The position numbers were made by a program, and so were the translations under genes. The notes under the pieces were generated by a model that saw only the letters and a list, made by a program, of their open reading frames with translations, made no database searches and was not told the DNA's origin. A stretch of DNA of 64,000 nucleotides from Gordonia alkaliphila (GTDB lineage Bacteria; Actinomycetota; Actinomycetes; Mycobacteriales; Mycobacteriaceae), in contig NZ_JALKBW010000001.1 of NCBI RefSeq assembly GCF_023017165.1, positions 3,348,001 to 3,412,000 of the forward strand. The letters run 5' to 3'. This document shows, one piece after another, positions 17,533-25,426 of the stretch; the stretch's first letter is position 1, and each line of letters begins with the position of its first letter.

Positions 17533-18324
17533 CTAGTCTCCCGACGGTGCGGGGTCGGCGGCCGAGGGCCAGTAGTGACTGTCCGGGGTCGCGCGGGCAC
17601 CGAAGATCGCCTGGCCGACGCGAACACAGGTCGATCCTTCTTCGATAGCGACCTCGTAGTCGCCGGACATGCCCATCGACAGTTCGCCCGGCCCGAGCAG
17701 GTCGGCGTCCACGTCCCGGACCCGTTCGCGGACCGCGCGGAGCCGACGGAAGCACCGGCGGACCAGTTCGGAGTCCGGGGTGAACAGCGCCAGCGTCATC
17801 AGACCGCGGACGCGCAGGGTGGGCAGGTCCGACACCTCGCGCAGAAACTGCAACACGTCGGCCGGTTCCAGCCCGTACTTCTGCGGCTCGGCCGACGTGT
17901 TCACCTGCACCAGCACGTCCAGAGTGCGGTCGGCCGCCGCCAGTCGTCGATCCAGCGCCTGCGCCACCCGCATGCTGTCGAGCGCTTGGAACTCGTCGGC
18001 GAAGGCCACCACGTCCTTGGCCTTGTTGGTCTGCAGATGGCCCACCACCGACCACGAGACGTCGAGATCGGCGAGCGCCGCGGCCTTGCCTTTGGCCTCC
18101 TGCACCTTGTTCTCACCGAGTTGACGGCACCCCGCGGCCACCGCGAGACGCACGCGGTCAGCGGGCACGGTCTTGGAGATCGGTAGAAGGCGAACCTCGT
18201 CGGGATCGCGTCCCGCACGGGCCGCGGCCGCGGCGATCCGCGCCCGGACGGCCGCGAGGTTGGCGGCGAAATCGGCGACTGTCACGGCTTCCGGATAGCG
18301 AACCGGCGGTGTGCTCTCGTCCAT
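17533..18324 (-). CDS. YggS/PROSC-type PLP homeostasis protein
   Basis: About 263 residues from the ATG at 18324 (MDESTPPVR). Another in-frame ATG at 18333 is possible, and the open frame further upstream overlaps the divergent gene. The PLP Lys motif LLPISKTVPADRVRLA, HLQTNKAKDV, VLVQVNTSAEPQKYGL and LSMGMSGDYEVAIEEGST with a final RVGQAIFGAR are all conserved. The protein binds pyridoxal phosphate in a TIM-barrel without known catalytic activity and keeps vitamin B6 balanced. Here it stands apart from the ftsZ/sepF context it usually has in actinobacteria. Confidence 0.92.
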   Translation of the reverse strand: MDESTPPVRYPEAVTVADFAANLAAVRARIAAAAARAGRDPDEVRLLPISKTVPADRVRLAVAAGCRQLGENKVQEAKGKAAALADLDVSWSVVGHLQTNKAKDVVAFADEFQALDSMRVAQALDRRLAAADRTLDVLVQVNTSAEPQKYGLEPADVLQFLREVSDLPTLRVRGLMTLALFTPDSELVRRCFRRLRAVRERVRDVDADLLGPGELSMGMSGDYEVAIEEGSTCVRVGQAIFGARATPDSHYWPSAADPAPSGD

Positions 18325-18374
18325 GTCCCCCATTGTGGGCCACAAACGCGGTCGGCTTCCGTAGCGTCGCAGGC

Positions 18375-19547
18375 ATGGACCGTCTCCACGAACTGCTCCC
18401 CGGCTCTTGGCCCGACGACCCCACCCTCGCCGATCTGGCCGGATCAGCGTCCAGCGCACTGGGCTTCGGCGCCGACCGACCACTCCCCATTCCGGACAGC
18501 CACACCGTGGTGATCCTCATGGTCGACGGACTGGGAGACCTGCTGCTGCACGAACATTCGGTGTTCGCGCCGACGCTCCTCGCCCATCGCTCCATGCCGC
18601 TGCGGGTCGGCTTTCCGTCGACCACGGCCACCAGTCTCACGAGTCTGGGCACCGGCCTGCCGTGCGCCGAGCACGGCGTCCTCGGCTACAGCTTCGCACC
18701 GCGCGACCTCGATCCGGCCGTCGAGCACACTCTCAACGCCCTCCGGTGGACCCTGGACACCGCCGACGGGCCGCCCGCCGACGGCCTCTACCCGCCGACC
18801 GAGGTCCAGCCGATGCCGTCGGCGTTCGACGAGCTCACCCACGCCGGCGCCGCGGTGATCACGCTGATGCCCGAACTCTTCCGCGAGTCGGGCCTCACGC
18901 GCGCCGCCTACGGCACTCCCGCGGACTATCGCGATGCCTCGTCGCCGAATGCGGTGCGCGACCAAGCCGTCGAGCTGTTGGCGGCGGGCGATCAGGGACC
19001 TCGGCTGGTCTATGCCTATCTGCCCAACCTCGATGCGGCCGGGCACCGGTGGGGACCGGGCACCCCGGAGTGGCAGGAACGGCTCCGCCGGATCGACGAC
19101 GTGGCCGCGGCCATCGTCGAGGCCCTGCAACCCGGCGCCACGCTGGTGGTGACCGGTGACCACGGCATGATCACCGCCGGGCGCCGCATCGACATCGACA
19201 CCACGCCGGCGCTGACCGAGGGTGTCCGGGCCGTCGGCGGCGAGGCGCGCGTCCGCCACGTCTACGCCGAGCCCGGTCGCGCCGACGATGTGTTCGCACG
19301 CTGGGCACACGAACTCGACGGCCACGCGCACGTCGCCACCCGCGACCAGGTGCTGGCCGAACGCTGGTTCGGCGCCCCCGCCGCCGCGCACGTCACCGAA
19401 CGCATCGGCGACGTGGTGGCCGTGGCAGGACGGGACACGCTGCTCACCCGCAGCGTCCACGAACCGATGGAGACGATGATGCCGGGCCACCACGGCGGCT
19501 GGACCGTCGCTGAACTCCTGGTGCCGCTGATCATCGCCACCGGCTGA
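18375..19547 (+). CDS. Alkaline phosphatase superfamily protein (nucleotide pyrophosphatase/phosphodiesterase type)
   Basis: 390 residues. The metal site follows the type-I phosphodiesterase pattern: VVILMVDGLGD (metal Asp), GFPSTTATSLTSLGTG (nucleophile Thr/Ser), YLPNLDAAGHRWGP (Asp/His pair), VVTGDHGM (Asp-His) and HHGG near the end. There is no signal peptide, so it probably acts in the cytoplasm. The substrate is unknown: it could be a nucleotide, a phosphonate or a lipid head group. Divergent from yggS with a 50-base gap. Confidence 0.88.
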   Translation: MDRLHELLPGSWPDDPTLADLAGSASSALGFGADRPLPIPDSHTVVILMVDGLGDLLLHEHSVFAPTLLAHRSMPLRVGFPSTTATSLTSLGTGLPCAEHGVLGYSFAPRDLDPAVEHTLNALRWTLDTADGPPADGLYPPTEVQPMPSAFDELTHAGAAVITLMPELFRESGLTRAAYGTPADYRDASSPNAVRDQAVELLAAGDQGPRLVYAYLPNLDAAGHRWGPGTPEWQERLRRIDDVAAAIVEALQPGATLVVTGDHGMITAGRRIDIDTTPALTEGVRAVGGEARVRHVYAEPGRADDVFARWAHELDGHAHVATRDQVLAERWFGAPAAAHVTERIGDVVAVAGRDTLLTRSVHEPMETMMPGHHGGWTVAELLVPLIIATG

Positions 19548-20190
19548 TCAACCCGACCGGGTGGGTCCGCGCCGCACCGTGCGGCGCGGACCCGACGTCG
19601 ATATGGAATTCTCCAACAACGCATCGCGTTGGAAGCGTGGCTTCCGGCAGTACTCCCCCGGACTCCGGCCGGTCCGAATGCGACAGATAGGTCCGCACCA
19701 CCTGCGTCACCGCATCGGCACGCCGCCGCTTCGCCGACCGCGTGTCCTCCGAGCCGTCCGGCTCCGGCACCGGCCGCGTCAACGGATCCAGCGCCGCCCA
19801 CAGTTCCTCCGCCGCGAGTGTGTCCAGATCCAGGGTCACCGCCACCCGACCGTCGTCGGTGCGGTCCATCGTCATCGCGTTCAGATCATCGCGTTCGGCG
19901 ACGGGCACCCGCGCCGGCGTGGTCTGCACCAGCAGCGCGCCGACGACCTTGGCCCGCTTCTCCTCCGATAGGTTCACGCGATCGGTCAGGTGTGCCAACC
20001 CGGTCACCACCGCGTCCGCTTTCTCCGCCGACAGCGCACCGTCGCGCATGCCGCGCGTCACCGGCCCCGCGTCGTCGTCCGCTATCGCCTTCCCCAAGCG
20101 GGCGGCCCGATACGCCACCGCGGGTGCGGCATCGCGTTCGGTCAGGATCGCCGCAGCCGACCGAACATGCTTCCGCGCTGGCAGAAGCCG
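19531..20190 (-). pseudogene. Truncated DUF222 (13E12-type) protein remnant
   Basis: The minus strand reads VAYRAARLGKAIADD, LVQTTPARVPVAERDDLNAM, LDLDTLAAEELWAALDPL and SAKRRRADAVTQVVRTYL, then ends soon after VVGEFHIDVG. This is the DUF222 domain of the mycobacterial 13E12 repeat family, which normally continues into an HNH nuclease domain. Both the N-terminal part and the HNH domain are missing, and the stop falls inside the 3' end of the upstream phosphodiesterase gene. These repeats are dispersed and mobile-like in actinobacteria. Confidence 0.7.
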
Positions 20191-20237
20191 GTCAGTACAG
20201 CTGCGTCCATGTCGGACCGCTCAGGGGCCCGCCGCGG

Positions 20238-20672
20238 TCAGTTGCCCGCCAGTCGGACGAACCATAGACCGCCCATCAGCACCGCGTCGTCGCGCCAACC
20301 GGCACCGTCGAGGCCGAGGTCCAGCGTCGTGAACCACCGATCGAGCTGAAACTGCTCGACGAGGTTGCCCGCACCGAGGAATACCGCGAAACGTCGAGCA
20401 TCACCGCCACCGTGATCGCGAACCGACTCATCCTCGGCAAGGAGCGGCCGCCAGACGAACGTCACGAGCACTCCGAACGGCGCGACCTCCGTGACGCCGA
20501 CCTCCCGCATGTGCATCCAGGGCGAGCGGCCGCCCGGCTCGACGGCGATCCACCCGTCGCGTGTCGTCGACGGCGGGGCGGGAGCGAGCGACGTCGCAAC
20601 CCGCAGATATTCGCGCACCGACTGCACCGACGCAGTCAGCTCCGCAGCGAAATCGATCGCCGGCACGTCCAT
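20238..20672 (-). CDS. Small protein of unknown function
   Basis: 144 residues, acidic, with no signal peptide and no membrane segment. Recognisable features are WIAVEPGGRSPWMHMREVG, VLVTFVWRPLLAEDE and a Trp-rich end, GGLWFVRLAGN. I do not recognise a family. It stands between the DUF222 remnant and the repeat cluster at 20700. The codon pattern is that of the host. Confidence 0.55.
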   Translation of the reverse strand: MDVPAIDFAAELTASVQSVREYLRVATSLAPAPPSTTRDGWIAVEPGGRSPWMHMREVGVTEVAPFGVLVTFVWRPLLAEDESVRDHGGGDARRFAVFLGAGNLVEQFQLDRWFTTLDLGLDGAGWRDDAVLMGGLWFVRLAGN

Positions 20673-20699
20673 GCCGCAAACCTAGTCCCGCGGCACCCC

Positions 20700-20812
20700 T
20701 TCCCGCGAGAGTTCTCGGTTCCCGCGAGAGTTCTCCGTTGCCGCGTGCTCACCCGACGCCCGCGGGAGCGGAAGCCTCTCGCGGGAACGGAAGCATTTCG
20801 CGGGAGCTGCGG
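20700..20812 (+). repeat. Cluster of TTCCCGCGAGAG-type repeats, two direct and two inverted
   Basis: Two tandem 19-base units begin TTCCCGCGAGAGTTCTC (20700-20718 and 20719-20737) and differ only near the last base. Two related units in opposite orientation, CTCTCGCGGGAA and TTTCGCGGGA, lie at about 20776-20812. The core CCCGCGAGAG/CTCTCGCGGG could pair into a cruciform. It sits in a 212-base gap between the unknown gene and cspA. Confidence 0.7.
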
Positions 20813-20833
20813 GGGTTCAGTGCCCCGGCGATG

Positions 20834-20870
20834 CAGCAACGCCCCGGTTCTAGGAACCGGGGCGTTGCTG
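20834..20870 (-). terminator. Strong intrinsic terminator-like hairpin after cspA
   Basis: A perfect 17-base-pair stem (CAGCAACGCCCCGGTTC paired with its complement) around a 3-base loop, 14 bases past the cspA stop. It has no long T-run, which is common in actinobacteria. It probably ends cspA transcription and could also act on the opposite strand. Confidence 0.8.
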
Positions 20871-20884
20871 TGAAGAGCTCTTAA

Positions 20885-21088
20885 TCAGACCGCAACGACG
20901 TTGGTCGCCTGCGGACCCTTGGGGCCCTGCTCGATGTCGAACTCGACTCGCTGCGCCTCTTCGAGGTTGCGGAAGCCGCTGCCCGAAATCGCGCTGTAGT
21001 GGACGAAGACGTCTTCGCTACCACCGTCGGGGGCGATGAAGCCGAAGCCCTTTTCGCCATTGAACCACTTGACGGTCCCTTGTGCCAT
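20885..21088 (-). CDS. cspA: Cold shock protein
   Basis: 67 residues, exactly the family length. RNP1 is KGFGFIAPD and RNP2 is VFVHYSAI. The start [17 protein letters not shown] is the actinobacterial CspA consensus. It is a single-stranded nucleic-acid chaperone that loosens RNA structure. A GAAGG Shine-Dalgarno precedes the ATG. The gene is monocistronic, with its own leader and a strong terminator. Confidence 0.97.
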   Translation of the reverse strand: MAQGTVKWFNGEKGFGFIAPDGGSEDVFVHYSAISGSGFRNLEEAQRVEFDIEQGPKGPQATNVVAV

Positions 21089-21113
21089 GCTGTTTTACTG
21101 CCTTCTTCAGATT

Positions 21114-21138
21114 GGCGGGCACAGATCTGTCACCCGCC
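21114..21138 (-). promoter_or_regulatory. Inverted repeat in the cspA leader
   Basis: GGCGGG and CCCGCC flank an inner palindrome ACAGATCTGT, forming a hairpin 26 bases upstream of the cspA start. cspA leaders in other bacteria fold to control translation with temperature. Whether this hairpin does so is inference. Confidence 0.35.
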
Positions 21139-21225
21139 CAACAACTATGTCACACCTCGACGCGGTCCGAAACACCTACGCGCAATTATTTTCCGCCCGC
21201 GCACAACTGGTGGCTCAAGGCCAGG

Positions 21226-22254
21226 TCAGGAGAAGCGAAGGTCCAGGGTGGCCATGCCGAAGATCTTCTTGTCGTTCGACTTCGCGGTCAAAATGACTGT
21301 GCCGCTACGGGTCTCGGCGTCCAGCGACTTGATCTTGCCGCCGTATTCGATGTCGCCGCGACCGTCGGCCGGGACCACCGCGGGGGCCGACAGGCGCACC
21401 GCGTACTTGCTGACCGCACCCGGATCGCCCGACCACGCGGAGATCGAACCGGCGCCCATACCCATGGTGAGCATGCCGTGCGCGATCACGTCCGGCAGGC
21501 CGGCCAGCTTGGCGATGCTCTCGTCCCAGTGGATCGGGTTGGCGTCGCCGGCCACACCGGCGTAGTTGACCAGGTCGCCACGGGTGAGGCCGCTGTGGTG
21601 CACCGGCAGGGCGTCGCCCTTGGCGAGGTCGTCGAAGTTGCGCGAACCGACGGTCCGGGTCGCACCGGCCTGCGACTGCGGCGCGGGCTCGCCTTCGCGG
21701 ACCGTCTTCACGTAGTCGGCCGCGGCGGCCTCCACCGACAGGATTTCGACGTCGTGCATCATCACCTTGGCGACGGCCTGCGCGATCCCGGGATCCACCT
21801 CGTCGGCGGACACGCCCACGACGGTGGTGGCCATGGTGTGCACCGTCTCGCCGTGCTGATCCACCAGCGTGTTGGTGATGGTGATCATGTCCTTGCCCGC
21901 GATGCGTCGCACCGAGGTGAGCTCGACGTCGGTGGTCAGCACGTCGCCGACGACGATCGGCCGGTGCTGGTGGAACGACTGCTCGGTCTGCACATAGGTC
22001 TCGTAGCCGACGACCACTTCTTGCATGAGCTTCTGGTTCGCGGCCATCGCCGGGATCGAGGTGAAGGTCAACGGCGCCACCAGCCCGCTATAACCGAGCT
22101 CCTTCGCCGCGGCGATGTCCCAGTGGGCGGGGTGGTAATCCTGCACGGCGCGCGCATATTCGCGAACCTTCTCATGCCCGATCTCATAGGTGTGGTCGGC
22201 AACGTAGTAGTGCCCGACCCGCTCGACCAACGCCGAATTCTCCGAGGACGTCAT
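21226..22254 (-). CDS. Fused (3R)-hydroxyacyl-ACP dehydratase HadA/HadB
   Basis: 342 residues from MTSSENSALVERVG; the frame is open further upstream but lacks coding character. Two hotdog domains are joined. The N-terminal HadA-like half has YHPAHWDIAAAKELGY and PLTFTSIPAMAA, and the C-terminal HadB-like half has the MaoC hydratase motif YAGVAGDANPIHWDE (catalytic Asp/His) and DVIAHGMLTMGM. The enzyme dehydrates beta-hydroxyacyl-ACP in FAS-II during mycolic-acid elongation. Mycobacteria encode HadA and HadB separately, and the fusion is found in other mycolata. This gene is the best single marker of the host group in the window. Confidence 0.88.
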   Translation of the reverse strand: MTSSENSALVERVGHYYVADHTYEIGHEKVREYARAVQDYHPAHWDIAAAKELGYSGLVAPLTFTSIPAMAANQKLMQEVVVGYETYVQTEQSFHQHRPIVVGDVLTTDVELTSVRRIAGKDMITITNTLVDQHGETVHTMATTVVGVSADEVDPGIAQAVAKVMMHDVEILSVEAAAADYVKTVREGEPAPQSQAGATRTVGSRNFDDLAKGDALPVHHSGLTRGDLVNYAGVAGDANPIHWDESIAKLAGLPDVIAHGMLTMGMGAGSISAWSGDPGAVSKYAVRLSAPAVVPADGRGDIEYGGKIKSLDAETRSGTVILTAKSNDKKIFGMATLDLRFS

Positions 22255-22402
22255 CTTTTCCTTCTCCAAACCCGCTATCGGGGAAACACTTGTATCTCGG
22301 GGAAATAGTAGTACCGTCGCCGCTCCGGTCGTCCCCGCGCGGCCCAATCGCGGACTGCGCGAGTTCTGTTGCGTGCGGGTGCACGGGTAGAATCGCGCGG
22401 TG

Positions 22403-22519
22403 GACCCGACCGCCGGTCGGGTCGTCACGACGTCCAGTGAAGCCGGTGCGAATCCGGCGCTGTCCCCGCAACTGTGATGCCGCCACACGGCGGATGAGTC
22501 AGGTCAGCTCCGTCGTGAC
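22403..22519 (+). promoter_or_regulatory. Cobalamin (B12) riboswitch
   Basis: The core GCCGGTGCGAATCCGGC followed by GCTGTCCCCGCAACTGTGA is the conserved B12 aptamer heart. GAGTCAGGTCAGCTCC matches the B12 box. P1 closes with GTCACGACG (22424-22432) and CGTCGTGAC (22511-22519). A separate 9-base-pair hairpin (22403-22423) lies directly 5'. The element is about 96 bases, a compact form. It ends 36 bases before the BtuF start, so adenosylcobalamin should repress the four-gene operon, probably at translation since no terminator is evident. Confidence 0.9.
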
Positions 22520-22554
22520 GAATGACTTGATTCCTCGGAAGAAGGAACTACTTC

Positions 22555-23460
22555 ATGACAGTCAGCAACCGCCGCCGTCGCGGTATCGCCCTCGCGAGCC
22601 TCCTCGCGACCGCCGCCCTCGTGGCCTCCTGCTCGTCGGATACCGGCTCGGGCGGGGTCACCGACACCGAAACCGCGGCCGCCCGGATCGTCTCGCTCAG
22701 TCCGTCGGCCACCGAGACGCTGTTCGCCGTCGGCGCCGGCGACCGCGTGGTGGCCGTCGACGATCAGTCGGACTACCCGGAGGACGCCCCGAAGACCGCC
22801 CTGTCCGGGTACACCCCGAACCTGGAGGCGATCCTCGGCTACACCCCCGACCTGGTGGTGTCGAATGAACTCGCGCCGGACGTGGTGTCCGGGCTCGAGC
22901 GCGCCGGGGTGACCGTCCTGGACCAGCCCGCGCCGAGCACCGTCGCCGAGGCGTACGCCCAGATCGAGAAGATCGGTGTGAGCGTCGGTGAGGGCGACGC
23001 CGCCGCCGAGCTGGTCGACGAGATGACGACCCGCATCGACAAGGCCGTCCTCGCGGCCCCGCAGGCCGACGGTCTGACCTACTACCACGAGCTGGATCAG
23101 ACGTTCTTCACCGCGGCCGGCGACACCTTCATCGGCCACGTGTACGGACTGTTCGGCCTGAAGAACATCGCCGGCGCCGACATCGGCGGCGTGACCTACC
23201 CGCAACTGCAGTCCGAGCAGATCATCACCGACAATCCGGATCTGATCTTCCTCGCCGACAACCAGTGCTGCGGCGTCACCCCGGAAGCCGTCGCCAAGCG
23301 TGCCGGTTGGGACCAGATCACGGCCGTCCGCGAAGGCCGCGTGTACGTGCTCGACGAAGACATCGCCTCGCGTTGGGGTCCGCGCCTGGCCGACTTGGTG
23401 GAGCAACTGAGTGGGCTGCTGGCCACGCTGCCAGCGACGCAGCCAGCGCCGGTCGGGTGA
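22555..23460 (+). CDS. btuF: Corrinoid ABC transporter, substrate-binding lipoprotein (BtuF-like)
   Basis: 301 residues with a lipobox, LVASC, at residue 26. The mature part has the class III binding-protein pattern: RIVSLSPSATETLFAVGAGD, VVAVDDQSDYPEDA, then a long helix and TYYHELDQTFFTAAGDTFIG. The SPSATE and SDYP motifs are usual for BtuF and related ferric-siderophore proteins. The riboswitch directly upstream points to corrinoid. The stop overlaps the permease start (GTGA). Confidence 0.88.
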   Translation: MTVSNRRRRGIALASLLATAALVASCSSDTGSGGVTDTETAAARIVSLSPSATETLFAVGAGDRVVAVDDQSDYPEDAPKTALSGYTPNLEAILGYTPDLVVSNELAPDVVSGLERAGVTVLDQPAPSTVAEAYAQIEKIGVSVGEGDAAAELVDEMTTRIDKAVLAAPQADGLTYYHELDQTFFTAAGDTFIGHVYGLFGLKNIAGADIGGVTYPQLQSEQIITDNPDLIFLADNQCCGVTPEAVAKRAGWDQITAVREGRVYVLDEDIASRWGPRLADLVEQLSGLLATLPATQPAPVG

Positions 23461-24560
23461 CCGGCACCGACCTCGTATCCGCCGGGACAGTTCCCGGCGG
23501 CGACTCCACCCGCGGCGACGCCGGCGGGCGCTGGCAGAACCGGCCCCGCGCCCGCTGGGCGATCATCATCGGCGCGACGGTGCTGCTGGCCGCCGTGATG
23601 CTCGGGGCGATTCTCGTCGGCCCCGCCGGCCTGTCGGCACGCGGCGTGGTGCTCTCCCTGGTGGATGCGCTGCCCGGCATCGACGTCGACAGCGGCCTCA
23701 CCGACCAACAGCACGCCATCCTGTGGCAGATCCGCATGCCGCGCGTGGTGCTGGGCGCACTGGTCGGTGCGACGCTGGCCATCGCCGGCGCCGCCTATCA
23801 GGGCGTATTCCGCAACCCGCTGGCCGACCCGTATCTGCTGGGCGTGTCGTCCGGCGCCGGTCTCGGCGCCACCGCGGCGATCGTGGCCGGGCTGTCGATG
23901 AGTTCGGCGGCGGTGCCCACCGCTGCGTTCATCGGCGGCGCGGCCGCTGTCACGGCCACGCTCCTGCTCGGCCGCACCGTAGGCGGCGGGCGCAGCGAGA
24001 CCGTCATCATCCTCGCCGGCGTCGCCGTGGCGGCGTTCGCCAACGCCGGTCAGACCTATCTCATGCAGCGCCACAGCGAGACCCTGCGTCAGGTGTACTC
24101 CTGGCTGCTCGGTCGGCTGGCCACCGACGGCTGGAACCAGATCCAGGTGGTCGTCCCCTACGTGCTGGTGACCATCGCCGTGGTGATGGCTTTCCGCCGA
24201 ACCCTCGACGTGATGCTCGTCGGCGACACCGAGGCCGCCAGCCTCGGCGTGGAACCGGTCCGGGTGCGGCTGCTGCTGATCGCAGTGGCCACGCTCGGCA
24301 CCGCCGCCGTGGTGTCCGTGTCGGGACTGATCGGGTTCGTCGGCATCGTCGTTCCGCATGCGGTGCGCATGCTGGTCGGGCCCGGGCACCGGCTGCTGCT
24401 GCCGCTGTCCGTGCTCGTCGGTGCCGTGTTCCTGGTCTGCGCGGACCTGCTGGCGCGCACGGTGATCGCGCCGGCCGAACTACCCATCGGGGTGGTGACC
24501 GCCGCGATCGGTGCGCCGTTCTTCCTCCTGGTCCTACGCCGCGGGCGGGTGGCCCGATGA
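23457..24560 (+). CDS. btuC: Corrinoid ABC transporter permease (BtuC/FecCD family)
   Basis: 367 residues from a GTG that overlaps the btuF stop by four bases. Residues 1-30 are polar and the rest forms about ten hydrophobic segments. RMPRVVLGALVGATLAIAGA, GVFRNPLADPYLLGVSSGAG and GLIGFVGIVVPHAVR (cytoplasmic L-loop contact to the ATPase) are FecCD hallmarks. It forms the membrane channel for the BtuF substrate. Its stop overlaps btuD by ATGA. Confidence 0.92.
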   Translation: MTGTDLVSAGTVPGGDSTRGDAGGRWQNRPRARWAIIIGATVLLAAVMLGAILVGPAGLSARGVVLSLVDALPGIDVDSGLTDQQHAILWQIRMPRVVLGALVGATLAIAGAAYQGVFRNPLADPYLLGVSSGAGLGATAAIVAGLSMSSAAVPTAAFIGGAAAVTATLLLGRTVGGGRSETVIILAGVAVAAFANAGQTYLMQRHSETLRQVYSWLLGRLATDGWNQIQVVVPYVLVTIAVVMAFRRTLDVMLVGDTEAASLGVEPVRVRLLLIAVATLGTAAVVSVSGLIGFVGIVVPHAVRMLVGPGHRLLLPLSVLVGAVFLVCADLLARTVIAPAELPIGVVTAAIGAPFFLLVLRRGRVAR

Positions 24561-25426
24561 GCGCCCCCGACGTGGTGACCTGCCGCGGGCTGACCGTGGT
24601 GCGCAGCGGCCGCACCGTGGTCGACGCCGTGGATCTGACGGTGACGCAAGGTGAATGGGTCTCGATGATCGGCCCCAACGGCGCCGGCAAGACGACGCTG
24701 CTGCACGCACTGGCCGGCTTGCTGCCCGCGGGCACCTCCGTCGAAGGCGAGGTGACCGTCGCCGGTCGGCGGATCGGCCGCAGCAAACGGCGCGAGATCG
24801 CCCGGATGATCGCGATCATGCCGCAACGTCCCGTCGTGCCCGACGGCGTGACGGTCCGCGAACTCATCGCCCTCGGGCGCACCCCGCACGTTCCCCGTTT
24901 CGATGTCGAGGGACCGCGGGACCGGAAGGTGGTCGCCGACGTGGTCGACCGCCTCGGGCTCGGGCCACTGGCCGACCGCGTCGCGAGCACCCTCTCCGGC
25001 GGCGAGCTCCAGCGCGCAGTCCTGGGCCGAGCGCTGGCGCAGCAACCGAAGGTGCTGTTGCTCGACGAGCCGACCAGCGCGCTGGACATCGGCCGTCAGC
25101 AACAGGTGCTCGACCTCGTGGAACACATGCGCCGCGACGACGGCATCACCGTCGTGGCCGCCATGCACGACCTCTCCCTGGCCGCCGTCTACGGCGAGCG
25201 CATGATCCTCTTGAGCGACGGTCGCGCACTCGCCGACGGTTCGCCGACCGAGGTTCTCAATCCGGAATTGATCGGCGAGGTGTACGGCGCGCGCGTCGAC
25301 GTCGTCCTGCACGACGGCGTGCCGGTGGTGCTGCCGCTGCGCACCGAGCGACCGGCGTCCGACCGGGCCGAGGAGGCCGAGGAAGCCGAGCCGGCGACGC
25401 CGCCGGGCACCGAGGTGTCGTCGTGA
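24557..25426 (+). CDS. btuD: Corrinoid ABC transporter ATPase (BtuD-like)
   Basis: 289 residues. Walker A GPNGAGKTT (about 39-47), signature LSGGELQRAVLGRAL, Walker B VLLLDEPTSALD and the H-loop His in AAMHDLSLAA are all present. The C-terminal extension (about 255-289) is acidic, Glu/Ala-rich and probably disordered. The start overlaps the btuC stop and the stop overlaps the next GTG, so btuF-C-D and the fusion gene form one tightly coupled operon under the riboswitch. Confidence 0.93.
   Translation: MSAPDVVTCRGLTVVRSGRTVVDAVDLTVTQGEWVSMIGPNGAGKTTLLHALAGLLPAGTSVEGEVTVAGRRIGRSKRREIARMIAIMPQRPVVPDGVTVRELIALGRTPHVPRFDVEGPRDRKVVADVVDRLGLGPLADRVASTLSGGELQRAVLGRALAQQPKVLLLDEPTSALDIGRQQQVLDLVEHMRRDDGITVVAAMHDLSLAAVYGERMILLSDGRALADGSPTEVLNPELIGEVYGARVDVVLHDGVPVVLPLRTERPASDRAEEAEEAEPATPPGTEVSS

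Noticed and set aside
20700..20812. Short CRISPR-like array
   Set aside because: The units are 19 bases, directly tandem with no spacers, and occur in both orientations; no cas gene is near.
22504..23406. 300-codon minus-strand frame opposite btuF
   Set aside because: It is the His/Gly/Val-rich mirror of btuF with no domain; btuF has the lipobox and riboswitch.
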